A DNA stretch of 64,000 bases from Candidatus Pedobacter colombiensis (GTDB lineage: Bacteria > Bacteroidota > Bacteroidia > Sphingobacteriales > Sphingobacteriaceae): the NCBI GenBank assembly GCA_029202485.1, contig CP119313.1:4030001-4094000 (forward strand), written 5' to 3'. Below are positions 52,262 to 61,155 of the stretch, piece after piece (positions within the stretch are counted from its first letter, which is position 1; every line of letters starts with the position of its first letter). The notes below the pieces were generated by a model. The model was not told the DNA's origin, searched no databases, and was given only the letters and a program-made list of their open reading frames with translations. A program made the translations under genes and the position numbers.

Positions 52262-53959
52262 ATGTCACAGACACCAGAAATTAACCGATACAGTAAGACG
52301 TTTACACAAGACCCGACACAACCAGCAGCACAGGCGATGTTGTATGGAATTGGATTGACCAAAGCAGATATGGATAAAGCGCAAGTCGGTATTGCCAGCA
52401 TGGGTTATGATGGAAATACCTGCAATATGCACTTAAACGATCTGGCTCAAATTGTAAAAAAAGGTGTCTGGAACAATGACATGGTGGGTTTAACCTTTGG
52501 TACCATTGGCGTAAGTGACGGTATGTCTAATGGTACAGACGGTATGCGTTACTCGCTGGTATCAAGAGATGTGATTGCAGATTCTATTGAAACCATTTGT
52601 GGCGGCCAATATTATGATGGTTTGATCACCATTCCCGGCTGTGATAAAAACATGCCCGGATCAATCATGGCAATGGGACGTTTAAACCGCCCATCTATTA
52701 TGGTTTACGGAGGAAGTATCCACTCTGGAAAATATAAAGGTGCCTCATTAAATATCGTATCTGCATTTGAGGCTTTAGGACAAAAATTAGCAGGCAATTT
52801 AGAAGAAGAAGATTTTCAGGGCGTAATCAAAAATGCTTGTCCTGGAGCAGGTGCATGTGGTGGTATGTATACGGCAAATACGATGGCTTCGGCAATTGAG
52901 GCTTTGGGAATGAGTTTGCCTTACAGTTCCTCTTATCCTGCAACGAGCGACGAGAAAAAGAAAGAATGTACAGATGCCGGAAAATATATCCGCATTCTGT
53001 TAGAACAAAATATCCTTCCTGCTGATATCATGACTGAAAAGGCATTCCACAATGCAATTGTAACTGTTATGGTCTTAGGTGGTTCTACCAATGCAGTATT
53101 GCACTTAATTGCAATGGCTAAATCTGTCGGGTTGAATTTAAAATTAGAAGATTTCCAGAGAATTAGTGACAGTACCCCGGTATTGGGCGACTTAAAACCG
53201 AGTGGAACTTACTTAATGGAAGACCTGCACGAAATTGGTGGTGTACCTGCAGTATTAAAATATTTATTAAAAGTAGGATTGGTACATGGTGATTGTTTAA
53301 CAGTTACCGGTAAAACTTTAGCAGAAAACGTTGCTGAAGCTGCTGACCTGGATTTTGACACCCAGAAAATCATCTTCCCGATAGAAAATCCAATCAAAGA
53401 AACGGGTCACCTGCAAATGTTATATGGAAACCTTGCAACTAAAGGTTCGGTAGCTAAGATCAGCGGCAAAGAGGGAGAGAAATTTACAGGTCCTGCGCGT
53501 GTTTTTGACGGAGAAAAATCTCTTATGGTTGGTATCCAGAGCGGAAGAGTAAAAAGTGGAGATGTGGTCGTGATCAGACAGGTTGGTCCTAAAGGTGCAC
53601 CTGGTATGCCGGAGATGCTGAAACCTACTTCATTGATTATTGGCGCAGGTTTAGGTAAATCGGTAGCATTGATTACCGACGGACGTTTCTCTGGTGGAAC
53701 GCACGGTTTTGTGGTAGGTCATATCACCCCTGAAGCATGGGACGGTGGAAACATAGCCCTGGTTCATGATGATGACATCATTACCATTGACGCAGTAAAC
53801 AATACAATAAATGTTCACCTGACAGATGAGCAACTGGCTACACGCCGGGTAGTCTGGACACAGTTACCTCCACCCGTCACCAAAGGAGTACTCTACAAAT
53901 ACATTAAGCAAGTAAGCAATGCCAGTGAAGGCTGTGTTACCGATGCCTACACTGATTAA
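52262..53959 (+). CDS. ilvD: Dihydroxy-acid dehydratase
   Basis: A 565-residue iron-sulfur dehydratase that converts 2,3-dihydroxy-3-methylbutanoate or -pentanoate to the 2-oxo acids for Val/Leu and Ile. Cluster and substrate residues are in GCDKNMPGS and CPGAGACGGMYTANTM. Other invariant blocks are LGGSTNAVLHLIAMA, GRFSGGTHGFVVGHITPEA and GPKGAPGMPEM near the C-terminus. The length is normal. It is followed by ilvB after 35 bases. Confidence 0.97.
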   Translation: MSQTPEINRYSKTFTQDPTQPAAQAMLYGIGLTKADMDKAQVGIASMGYDGNTCNMHLNDLAQIVKKGVWNNDMVGLTFGTIGVSDGMSNGTDGMRYSLVSRDVIADSIETICGGQYYDGLITIPGCDKNMPGSIMAMGRLNRPSIMVYGGSIHSGKYKGASLNIVSAFEALGQKLAGNLEEEDFQGVIKNACPGAGACGGMYTANTMASAIEALGMSLPYSSSYPATSDEKKKECTDAGKYIRILLEQNILPADIMTEKAFHNAIVTVMVLGGSTNAVLHLIAMAKSVGLNLKLEDFQRISDSTPVLGDLKPSGTYLMEDLHEIGGVPAVLKYLLKVGLVHGDCLTVTGKTLAENVAEAADLDFDTQKIIFPIENPIKETGHLQMLYGNLATKGSVAKISGKEGEKFTGPARVFDGEKSLMVGIQSGRVKSGDVVVIRQVGPKGAPGMPEMLKPTSLIIGAGLGKSVALITDGRFSGGTHGFVVGHITPEAWDGGNIALVHDDDIITIDAVNNTINVHLTDEQLATRRVVWTQLPPPVTKGVLYKYIKQVSNASEGCVTDAYTD

Positions 53960-53994
53960 CCTAATTTAAAACCTCATTACCTAATAATAAAACA

Positions 53995-55734
53995 ATGGAT
54001 ACAGCACAAGAGGAAGCAACCACCTTAACCGAGCCTAAGAAGACCGTAAACGTTTCAGGTTCGGTAGCTTTATTGGAAGGATTAATTGCCGAAGGCACCG
54101 ATACCATTTTTGGTTATCCCGGTGGCGCAATTATGCCAATTTATGATGCATTATACGATTATAAAGATAAATTAAAACATATCCTGGTACGTCACGAACA
54201 AGGTGGCACACACGCCGGTCAAGGTTACGCACGTACCTCCGGAAAAGTTGGTGTAGTATTCGGTACCAGCGGTCCGGGTGCAACCAACCTGGTTACAGGT
54301 TTGGCAGATGCACAGATAGACAGTACACCTATGGTATGTATTACCGGACAGGTTTATGCACACTTATTGGGTACTGATGCTTTCCAGGAAACTGACGTGA
54401 TCAATATCACCACGCCGGTAACCAAATGGAATTACCAGATTACAGATGCGACAGAAATCCCTGGTGTGTTGGCTAAAGCATTCTACATTGCGCGTAGCGG
54501 CAGACCTGGACCTGTCTTGATCGACATCACTAAAAATGCGCAGTTGCAAATGTTCGATTATGAAGGCTATACCCCTTGCGATCATGTACGTAGCTACCGT
54601 CCGAAACCACTAATCAGAAAAGAATATATTGAGCAGGCCGCCGAATTGATCAATTCAGCCAAAAAGCCTTTTATATTGTTCGGACAAGGTGTTTCTTTAG
54701 GAAATGCAGAGCAAGAGTTCAAAACTTTCGTAGAGAAAAGTGGCATTCCTGCGGCATGGACAATTTTAGGTGCCGGCGCGATCTCAACAGATCATCCTTT
54801 AAATGTTGGTATGTTGGGCATGCATGGTAACTATGGTCCTAACGTACAAACCAATGCCTGCGATGTATTGATTGCTGTAGGTATGCGTTTTGACGACCGT
54901 GTAACTGGCCGTTTAGACAAATATGCTAAGCAAGCCAAGGTAATCCACTTAGATATTGACCCTGCAGAAATTGATAAAAACGTAAAAGCTGATGTTCCGG
55001 TTTGGGGAGATTGTAAAGAAACTTTACCGCTTTTAACTGCATTGATTGAAGAAAAGCAACATACAGAATGGCTGGCTGAATTCAGGGCTTTTGATAAAAC
55101 TGAACAAGAAACAGTCATTCAGAAAGAATTAAACCCTGGAACAGGAGAAATGACCATGGGCGAAGTAATCAACCAACTGAATGAGTTAACCAAAGGTGAA
55201 GCGGTAATTGTAACTGATGTAGGCCAGCACCAGATGGTGGCTTGTCGTTATGCTAAGTTTAACCATACCCGCAGCAACATTACCAGTGGTGGATTGGGAA
55301 CTATGGGATTTGGCTTACCTGCGGCTATAGGTGCTAAGTTTGGTGCGCCTGACCGTACTGTTGTTGCAGTAATTGGTGACGGTGGTTTTCAGATGACCTT
55401 ACAGGAATTAGGTACCATTATGCAAAGTGGTATAGATGTAAAGATCATGATCCTGAACAATAGGTTCCTAGGTATGGTTCGTCAGTGGCAACAGTTATTC
55501 CACGACAAGCGTTATTCGTTTGTAGACATCGCCAGTCCGGATTTTGTAAAGCTGGCCGATTCTTATTACATCGCCGGCAGAAAAATCTCTGAGCGTGATG
55601 ACTTGGTTAGCGCTTTAACAGACATGCTAAACCATAAAGGCTCCTACCTTTTAGAAGTAATGGTTGCCCAGGAACACAATGTGTTCCCAATGGTTCCCCA
55701 AGGTAGCAGTGTTAGTGAAATCAGACTTAAATAA
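53995..55734 (+). CDS. ilvB: Acetolactate synthase large (catalytic) subunit
   Basis: A 579-residue thiamine-diphosphate enzyme that condenses pyruvate with pyruvate or 2-oxobutanoate, the committed step of Val/Leu and Ile synthesis. The catalytic Glu is in LVRHEQGGTHAGQGYAR. The FAD/middle domain carries MLGMHGNYGPNVQTNACDVLIAVGMRFDDRVTG, and the ThDP motif is VIGDGGFQMTLQELGTIMQ...ILNNRFLGMVRQWQ. The full biosynthetic (AHAS) length and FAD-type residues separate it from catabolic forms. The regulatory subunit gene follows after 9 bases. Confidence 0.97.
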   Translation: MDTAQEEATTLTEPKKTVNVSGSVALLEGLIAEGTDTIFGYPGGAIMPIYDALYDYKDKLKHILVRHEQGGTHAGQGYARTSGKVGVVFGTSGPGATNLVTGLADAQIDSTPMVCITGQVYAHLLGTDAFQETDVINITTPVTKWNYQITDATEIPGVLAKAFYIARSGRPGPVLIDITKNAQLQMFDYEGYTPCDHVRSYRPKPLIRKEYIEQAAELINSAKKPFILFGQGVSLGNAEQEFKTFVEKSGIPAAWTILGAGAISTDHPLNVGMLGMHGNYGPNVQTNACDVLIAVGMRFDDRVTGRLDKYAKQAKVIHLDIDPAEIDKNVKADVPVWGDCKETLPLLTALIEEKQHTEWLAEFRAFDKTEQETVIQKELNPGTGEMTMGEVINQLNELTKGEAVIVTDVGQHQMVACRYAKFNHTRSNITSGGLGTMGFGLPAAIGAKFGAPDRTVVAVIGDGGFQMTLQELGTIMQSGIDVKIMILNNRFLGMVRQWQQLFHDKRYSFVDIASPDFVKLADSYYIAGRKISERDDLVSALTDMLNHKGSYLLEVMVAQEHNVFPMVPQGSSVSEIRLK

Positions 55735-55743
55735 TTAAAGACC

Positions 55744-56361
55744 ATGAGCAATTCGCAGGATATAGAATTAAATGGAAAGCAGGAATTTACGATCACTGCA
55801 TATACCGAAAATCAGATCGGTATATTAAATCGTATTGCCATTATATTTTCAAGAAGAAAAATAAATATTGAAAGCTTAAACACCTCCCCTTCTGAGATTG
55901 AGCACATTCACCGCTTCAATATCGTGATTCACGAAACTGAAGAAGTAGTACGTAAGCTTTGTCGTCAGATAGAAAAACAAGTAGAGGTTTTGAAGGTGTA
56001 TTACAATACCAACGAAGACATCATCTGGCAGGAACTTGCACTTTACAAAGTACCAACAGATATCGTTGCTGAACGTGCTCCGGTGGAGCGATTGCTTCGG
56101 GCGTTTGGTGCTCGTGCGGTAGTGATCCGTAAGGATTATACCGTGTTCGAAGCTACAGGACACAGAGAAGAAACCGATAAACTGATCGAAGTTTTACAAC
56201 CTTATGGGCTGATAGAATTTGTAAGGAGTGCAAGAGTAGCAATTATCAAAGACAGTGAGGGCTTTAATGCTAAATTGAGAGAATTTGAACGCAGAGAACC
56301 AGGACAGGAAGTGATTGAAAACGAGTTCCTGGATAAAGAAAAGAATGTATTTAGCATGTAA
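55744..56361 (+). CDS. ilvN: Acetolactate synthase small (regulatory) subunit
   Basis: 205 residues. The N-terminal ACT domain begins FTITAYTENQIGILNRIAIIFSRRKINIESLNTSPSE, the valine-binding region of AHAS regulatory subunits. The C-terminal half (ALYKVPTDIVAERAPVERLLRAFGARAVVIRKDYTVFEATG) is the ALS_ss_C domain. It activates the catalytic subunit and gives feedback inhibition by valine. It is somewhat longer than the 160-residue proteobacterial IlvH because of a C-terminal tail (EFERREPGQEVIENEFLDKEK). It is co-transcribed with ilvB. Confidence 0.95.
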   Translation: MSNSQDIELNGKQEFTITAYTENQIGILNRIAIIFSRRKINIESLNTSPSEIEHIHRFNIVIHETEEVVRKLCRQIEKQVEVLKVYYNTNEDIIWQELALYKVPTDIVAERAPVERLLRAFGARAVVIRKDYTVFEATGHREETDKLIEVLQPYGLIEFVRSARVAIIKDSEGFNAKLREFERREPGQEVIENEFLDKEKNVFSM

Positions 56362-56373
56362 ACGCTTGATCAG

Positions 56374-56841
56374 ATGAAATACCTTTTAAATATTACCAGA
56401 AAAACACGCGAGAACTTCATCAGGTTGATCGAAACATCAACTGTTGAGGAACTGAACGAAATTCCGGCAGGTTTTAACAATAACATCATCTGGAACTTCG
56501 GTCATATCGTTTCCAGTCAGCAGGGTTTGTGCTACCGACTGGCAAATGTTACGCCTGTAATTGACAAGCAATATATATTGCCTTACACAAAAGGAACCAA
56601 ACCTGAAAAGTTCATTGGTGCTGAAGAAATAAATACCCTGAAGGAATTGATGCGTAGTACCATCGATCAATTGGAGGAAGACCTGAACAGTAACAAGTTT
56701 GTAGACTATAATGCTTTCAAGACCGATTATGGTGTAAAAGTAAAAAGCAATGCCGAAGCTGTTCAATTCTTTGTCGTACATGATGCCCTGCATTATGGAA
56801 TTGCTTCAGCAATTAAAAAAGTGATCAATACCAAAAAATAA
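56374..56841 (+). CDS. DinB-like four-helix-bundle protein inside the ilv operon
   Basis: A 155-residue DinB/YfiT-type protein. The metal-site histidines are the one in IIWNFGHIVSSQQG and the pair in VVHDALHYGIAS, the spacing typical of the DinB fold. Members often act as thiol-S-transferases or are uncharacterised stress proteins. It lies 12 bases after ilvN and 40 bases before ilvC, all in the same direction, so it must be transcribed with the branched-chain genes. No role in the pathway is known to me. It has the same codon style as its neighbours, so recent transfer is not suggested. Confidence 0.85.
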   Translation: MKYLLNITRKTRENFIRLIETSTVEELNEIPAGFNNNIIWNFGHIVSSQQGLCYRLANVTPVIDKQYILPYTKGTKPEKFIGAEEINTLKELMRSTIDQLEEDLNSNKFVDYNAFKTDYGVKVKSNAEAVQFFVVHDALHYGIASAIKKVINTKK

Positions 56842-56881
56842 AAATAAACGAACCTTAAAAAAATCTAAAACAATAAAAAAG

Positions 56882-58363
56882 ATGTCAAATTACTTTAACA
56901 CATTACCTCTTAGAGAACAACTTAACCAATTGGGCGTTTGCGATTTCATGGACAGCGCTGAATTTCTAGATGGCGTAAATGTATTGAAAGGAAAAAAGCT
57001 GGTAATTGTAGGCTGTGGCGCACAAGGCTTAAACCAGGGTTTAAATTTAAGAGATAGTGGTTTAGATGTTTCTTATGCTTTACGCGCAGCGGCCATTGAA
57101 GGCAAAAGAGATTCATGGAAAAATGCTACAGACAACAACTTTACTGTAGGTACTTATGAAGAATTAATTCCAAATGCCGATGTAGTAATTAACCTTACTC
57201 CGGATAAACAACACACTGCGGTAGTAACTGCAGTAATGCCTTTGATGAAAAAAGGTGCTACTTTATTGTACTCTCATGGTTTCAACATTGTTGAAGAAGG
57301 TATGCAAATCCGTAAAGACATTACCGTAATCATGGTTGCGCCAAAATGTCCGGGAAGTGAGGTTAGAGCTGAATATGTAAGAGGATTTGGTGTACCTACT
57401 TTAATTGCTGTACACCCTGAGAATGATCCTGAAGGAAAAGGTTTGGCACAAGCAAAAGCTTATTGTGTTGGAACAGGTGGCCATAGAGCCGGTGTTTTAA
57501 GATCTTCTTTTGTTGCTGAAGTAAAATCTGATTTAATGGGCGAGCAAACCATTCTATGTGGTTTATTGCAAACAGGTTCGATCCTTTCTTTTGACAAAAT
57601 GGTTGAAAAAGGTATCGATGCTGGTTATGCGTCTAAACTGGTTCAATATGGTGTTGAGGTAATTACTGAAGCCCTTAAACATGGCGGTGTAACCGGTATG
57701 ATGGACAGGTTAAGTAACCCTGCTAAAATTAAAGCTTTTGAAATCTCGGAAGAATTGAAAAACATCATGCGCCCGTTGTTCCAAAAACATCAGGACGATA
57801 TCATGAGCGGTGAGTTTAGCAGCACCATGATGGCTGACTGGGCTGCTGGTGATAAAAACCTATTGGCCTGGCGTGCAGAAACCGGTGAAACTGCATTCGA
57901 AAAAACGCCTGCAGGTGATGTAAAAATTGCGGAACAAGAATATTTTGATAACTATACTTTAATGGTAGCTTTTGTTAGAGCTGGAGTAGAATTGGCTTTC
58001 GAAACCATGGTACAGGCAGGCATCAAACCTGAGTCTGCATACTATGAGTCATTGCACGAAACTCCATTGATCGCAAATACCATCGCACGCAAGAAATTAT
58101 TTGAAATGAACCGTGTAATTTCTGATACTGCTGAATATGGCTGTTATTTATTTGACCAGGCTTGTAAACCATTATTAGCTGATTTTATGACTAAGGTTGA
58201 TACTGACCTGGTTGGTAAAAACTTTAATGAAGGTAAGGATGCTGGTATAGACAACAGAGCACTGATTGCAGTAAACGAAGCACTTCGTTCACATCAGGTT
58301 GAAACTGTTGGTGCTGAATTGAGAAAAGCAATGACTGCCATGAAATCTATAAAAACAGCATAA
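56882..58363 (+). CDS. ilvC: Ketol-acid reductoisomerase, class II (long form)
   Basis: 493 residues, the long class with a duplicated knotted C-terminal domain as in Escherichia coli. The NADPH motif is LVIVGCGAQGLNQGLNLRDSG. Downstream are MVAPKCPGSEVRAEYVRGFGVPTLIAVHP, the metal-binding DLMGEQTILCGLLQTG with the conserved Asp/Glu, and a second copy of the domain from about residue 350. It converts 2-acetolactate or 2-aceto-2-hydroxybutanoate to the dihydroxy acid used by IlvD. A perfect 12-bp hairpin follows it. Confidence 0.97.
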   Translation: MSNYFNTLPLREQLNQLGVCDFMDSAEFLDGVNVLKGKKLVIVGCGAQGLNQGLNLRDSGLDVSYALRAAAIEGKRDSWKNATDNNFTVGTYEELIPNADVVINLTPDKQHTAVVTAVMPLMKKGATLLYSHGFNIVEEGMQIRKDITVIMVAPKCPGSEVRAEYVRGFGVPTLIAVHPENDPEGKGLAQAKAYCVGTGGHRAGVLRSSFVAEVKSDLMGEQTILCGLLQTGSILSFDKMVEKGIDAGYASKLVQYGVEVITEALKHGGVTGMMDRLSNPAKIKAFEISEELKNIMRPLFQKHQDDIMSGEFSSTMMADWAAGDKNLLAWRAETGETAFEKTPAGDVKIAEQEYFDNYTLMVAFVRAGVELAFETMVQAGIKPESAYYESLHETPLIANTIARKKLFEMNRVISDTAEYGCYLFDQACKPLLADFMTKVDTDLVGKNFNEGKDAGIDNRALIAVNEALRSHQVETVGAELRKAMTAMKSIKTA

Positions 58364-58373
58364 TTATAAAATA

Positions 58374-58406
58374 AGTAGCTGCATCATTTTTACAGATGCA
58401 GCTACT
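58374..58406 (+). ncRNA. Intercistronic hairpin after ilvC (12-bp perfect stem)
   Basis: AGTAGCTGCATC pairs exactly with GATGCAGCTACT around a 9-base loop, followed by CCTATAAAAAA. There is no strong U-run. The overall shape and the 3' flank CTCCTAT match the hairpin between atpD and atpC. It may partly uncouple the downstream ATPase and leu genes from ilvC. Confidence 0.55.
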
Positions 58407-58423
58407 CCTATAAAAAATACACA

Positions 58424-59932
58424 ATGTCACAACCCGTCGTCCATATCGCCAATCTCAGCTTAAAGTACCAGCACAAACCTGTGTTACAGGATTTGAATTG
58501 GACCATAAATAGATATGAGAATTGGTTATTATGTGGAACAAGCGGAAGTGGTAAAACTACATTGGCAAAGGCTATTGCCGGTGTAACCCATAGTTACGGT
58601 AACATTAAAATTGAGTTTAATCCTCAAAGCAATTTACCGGCAACTGTATATTATGTAGCAAACTGGTTTCAGTTTAAAGATTTAGAAGGCCAATCTAACT
58701 TCTATTATCAACAACGTTACAATAAGCAGTCAACAGAAACTACCGCGACTGTAAATGCTGAGTTGGAAAGCTTTGGCAAAAAAAATGCACTTCAGTTTAA
58801 TGAAGTAGACAGAATCTTAGCTGCATTGGGGTTTTCGGAATTGAGATACTCCACCCTGATCCAATTATCCAGCGGAGAACATAAAAAATTACAGTTGGTT
58901 AAAGCCTTATGGTTAAAACCGCAACTGCTCATATTAGACCTTCCCTACAATGGGTTGGATGCACTTTCCCGCAAAAACTTAAATTCCTTGTTGGAAGAAA
59001 TTTCTGAAGCCGGAACACAGTTGATTTTAATCAGCAACGATACCGAGTTGCCTTCGTGCATAGATCGTTTTGCAGTGATTGAGGAAGGTAAGCTTGTTGA
59101 AATTTCGGCAGATGAACGGAGCTGGAATGAGCTTGAAACATTAGACCATCCTGTTCCTGCTTTTTTGACTGAAACAATTGTTAATCCCTCTTCAGCAGAG
59201 ATCATCAAAATGATTGATGTAAATATCAGTTATGGTGATAAACGAGTATTAAAAAATATCAACTGGGAAGTTAAAGCCGGTGAAAAATGGGTATTGCAAG
59301 GCCATAATGGTTCGGGCAAATCAACTTTGTTGAGTTTAATTTGTGGAGATCACCCGCAGGCCTATGCCAATAATTTCCATTTGTTTGGAAATAAAAGAGG
59401 TAGCGGAGAAAGCATCTGGGAGATTAAAGAACGTATCGGTTTAATATCTCCTGAATTACATTGGTACTTCGATCCTTCAGCAACAGTTTCACAAAGCATT
59501 CTCTCCGGATTTTACAATAGCTCAGGTTTGTTTTGTGATCCGGGATATACTAAAAAAATACAAACAGACGAACTGATCGGTTATTTGGGGCTCAATGAGT
59601 ACAAAAACACATTGATGAACGAGCTTCCTCTGGGCAAACAACGACTGGCTTTGTTGGCCAGAACGATTGTAAAAAACCCGGAATTATTGATACTGGATGA
59701 ACCTTGTCAAGGTTTGGACCAGCAACAAACAAAACATTTTAACAGACTAATAGATGGATTATGTAAAAATGGAACCACATTAATTTATGTCGGCCATTTT
59801 GAATCGCAATTGCCAGCCTGTATTGAAAAAAGAATTTTATTAGAAAACGGTGAAGTAAAATCCGTAGAAAACATATTAGAGCGCGTTGAAAACGTTGAAC
59901 ACGTTGAACGCATTAAAAATTTTGAGTACTAA
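58424..59932 (+). CDS. Double-ABC ATPase (ModF-like) in the ilv-leu operon
   Basis: 502 residues with two ABC nucleotide-binding domains and no transmembrane part. Domain 1 has Walker A GTSGSGKTTLAKAIAG, signature LSSGEHKKL and Walker B LLILDLP, so the usual catalytic Glu is Leu. Domain 2 has GHNGSGKSTLLSLI, an altered signature LPLGKQRL and Walker B LLILDEP with the Glu. In a composite dimer one ATP site would be competent and the other degenerate. The layout resembles ModF/PhrA-type proteins, not transport ATPases. The C-terminus ends in a short VENVEHVERIKNF repeat. It sits between ilvC and leuA, so it is probably co-expressed; its role in amino acid synthesis is unknown. Confidence 0.85.
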   Translation: MSQPVVHIANLSLKYQHKPVLQDLNWTINRYENWLLCGTSGSGKTTLAKAIAGVTHSYGNIKIEFNPQSNLPATVYYVANWFQFKDLEGQSNFYYQQRYNKQSTETTATVNAELESFGKKNALQFNEVDRILAALGFSELRYSTLIQLSSGEHKKLQLVKALWLKPQLLILDLPYNGLDALSRKNLNSLLEEISEAGTQLILISNDTELPSCIDRFAVIEEGKLVEISADERSWNELETLDHPVPAFLTETIVNPSSAEIIKMIDVNISYGDKRVLKNINWEVKAGEKWVLQGHNGSGKSTLLSLICGDHPQAYANNFHLFGNKRGSGESIWEIKERIGLISPELHWYFDPSATVSQSILSGFYNSSGLFCDPGYTKKIQTDELIGYLGLNEYKNTLMNELPLGKQRLALLARTIVKNPELLILDEPCQGLDQQQTKHFNRLIDGLCKNGTTLIYVGHFESQLPACIEKRILLENGEVKSVENILERVENVEHVERIKNFEY

Positions 59933-59948
59933 CTAAACACTAAGAATT

Positions 59949-61112
59949 ATGTTACACGATCCGAATAGAGTTTATGTGTTTGACACCACCTTACGTGATG
60001 GTGAGCAAGTGCCAGGTTGCCAATTGACAACCCCAGAGAAAATAGAGATTGCGAAGGAACTTGAGGCGCTAGGAGTTGACATTATCGAAGCAGGTTTTCC
60101 TATTTCTAGTCCAGGCGATTTCCAAAGTGTTGTAGAGCTTTCGAAAGCTGTATCTGAGCCTATCATCTGTGCACTTACCCGTGCAAATAAAGGTGACATT
60201 GATTCGGCAGTTGCTGCATTACAATTTGCCAAACGCCCGCGTATCCACACCGGTATCGGTTCGTCTGACATGCACATTAAACATAAATTTAACAGTACAA
60301 GAGAAGAGATACTTGAACGTGCAGTTGAAGCCGTTAAATATGCCAAGAAATCTGTAGAAGATATTGAGTTTTATGCAGAAGATGCCGGCCGTGCTGATGT
60401 TCGCTTCCTTGCCCAAATGGTAGAGGCAGTTATTGCAGCCGGAGCTACTGTGGTAAACATACCGGATACAAATGGTTATTGTTTACCTGATCAGTATGGA
60501 AGCAAGATCAAGTTTTTGAAAGAGAACGTAAAAAATATTGATCAGGCAATCATCTCTGTACACTGCCATAACGATTTAGGCTTAGCAACAGCGAACTCAA
60601 TTGCAGGTTTGCAAAATGGTGCACGCCAAATCGAAGGTACCATTAATGGTATTGGCGAGCGTGCAGGAAATACGTCGATTGAAGAAGTTGTCATGATTTT
60701 AAAAACGCACACTGCTTTAGGTTTGCATACCAATATCAACACTAGAAACTTTTACGAATTAAGCCGTATGGTGAGCTCACAAATGCGTATGCCGGTACAG
60801 CCTAATAAAGCGATTGTAGGTAGCAATGCATTTGCACATAGCTCAGGTATCCATCAGGATGGTTTCTTAAAGAACCGTGAGAACTACGAGATCATTCGTC
60901 CTGAGGACGTTGGTTTTCCGGATGCAAGTATTGTGCTTACCGCCCGTAGCGGCAGACATGCTTTAAAATTCCACTTAGAGCGCTTAGGCTTTAACTTAAG
61001 CAAAGAGGAATTGGGCGATGTATACCACAAATTTCTTACTGTAGCAGATAATAAATTAGATATTAATGATCAAGATCTTTTGTTAATGATGGGCAAGCAA
61101 CAATTAGCATAG
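59949..61112 (+). CDS. leuA: 2-isopropylmalate synthase, short form without regulatory domain
   Basis: 387 residues. The HMGL-like barrel begins VFDTTLRDGEQVPGCQLTTPEKIEIA with the metal-binding Asp. Further blocks are VHCHNDLGLATANSIAGLQNGA (metal-binding His pair), GIGERAGNTSIEEVVM, and the Ser-His motif SSGIHQDGFLKN. It condenses 2-oxoisovalerate with acetyl-CoA, the first step of leucine synthesis. The C-terminal LeuA dimer domain that binds leucine in ~510-residue enzymes is missing, so feedback inhibition by that route is not expected. A second, divergent homologue follows leuD. Confidence 0.93.
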   Translation: MLHDPNRVYVFDTTLRDGEQVPGCQLTTPEKIEIAKELEALGVDIIEAGFPISSPGDFQSVVELSKAVSEPIICALTRANKGDIDSAVAALQFAKRPRIHTGIGSSDMHIKHKFNSTREEILERAVEAVKYAKKSVEDIEFYAEDAGRADVRFLAQMVEAVIAAGATVVNIPDTNGYCLPDQYGSKIKFLKENVKNIDQAIISVHCHNDLGLATANSIAGLQNGARQIEGTINGIGERAGNTSIEEVVMILKTHTALGLHTNINTRNFYELSRMVSSQMRMPVQPNKAIVGSNAFAHSSGIHQDGFLKNRENYEIIRPEDVGFPDASIVLTARSGRHALKFHLERLGFNLSKEELGDVYHKFLTVADNKLDINDQDLLLMMGKQQLA

Positions 61113-61155
61113 CCAATCATTTTACAATCATGAATTTATAATAAAAAAGAAAAAA

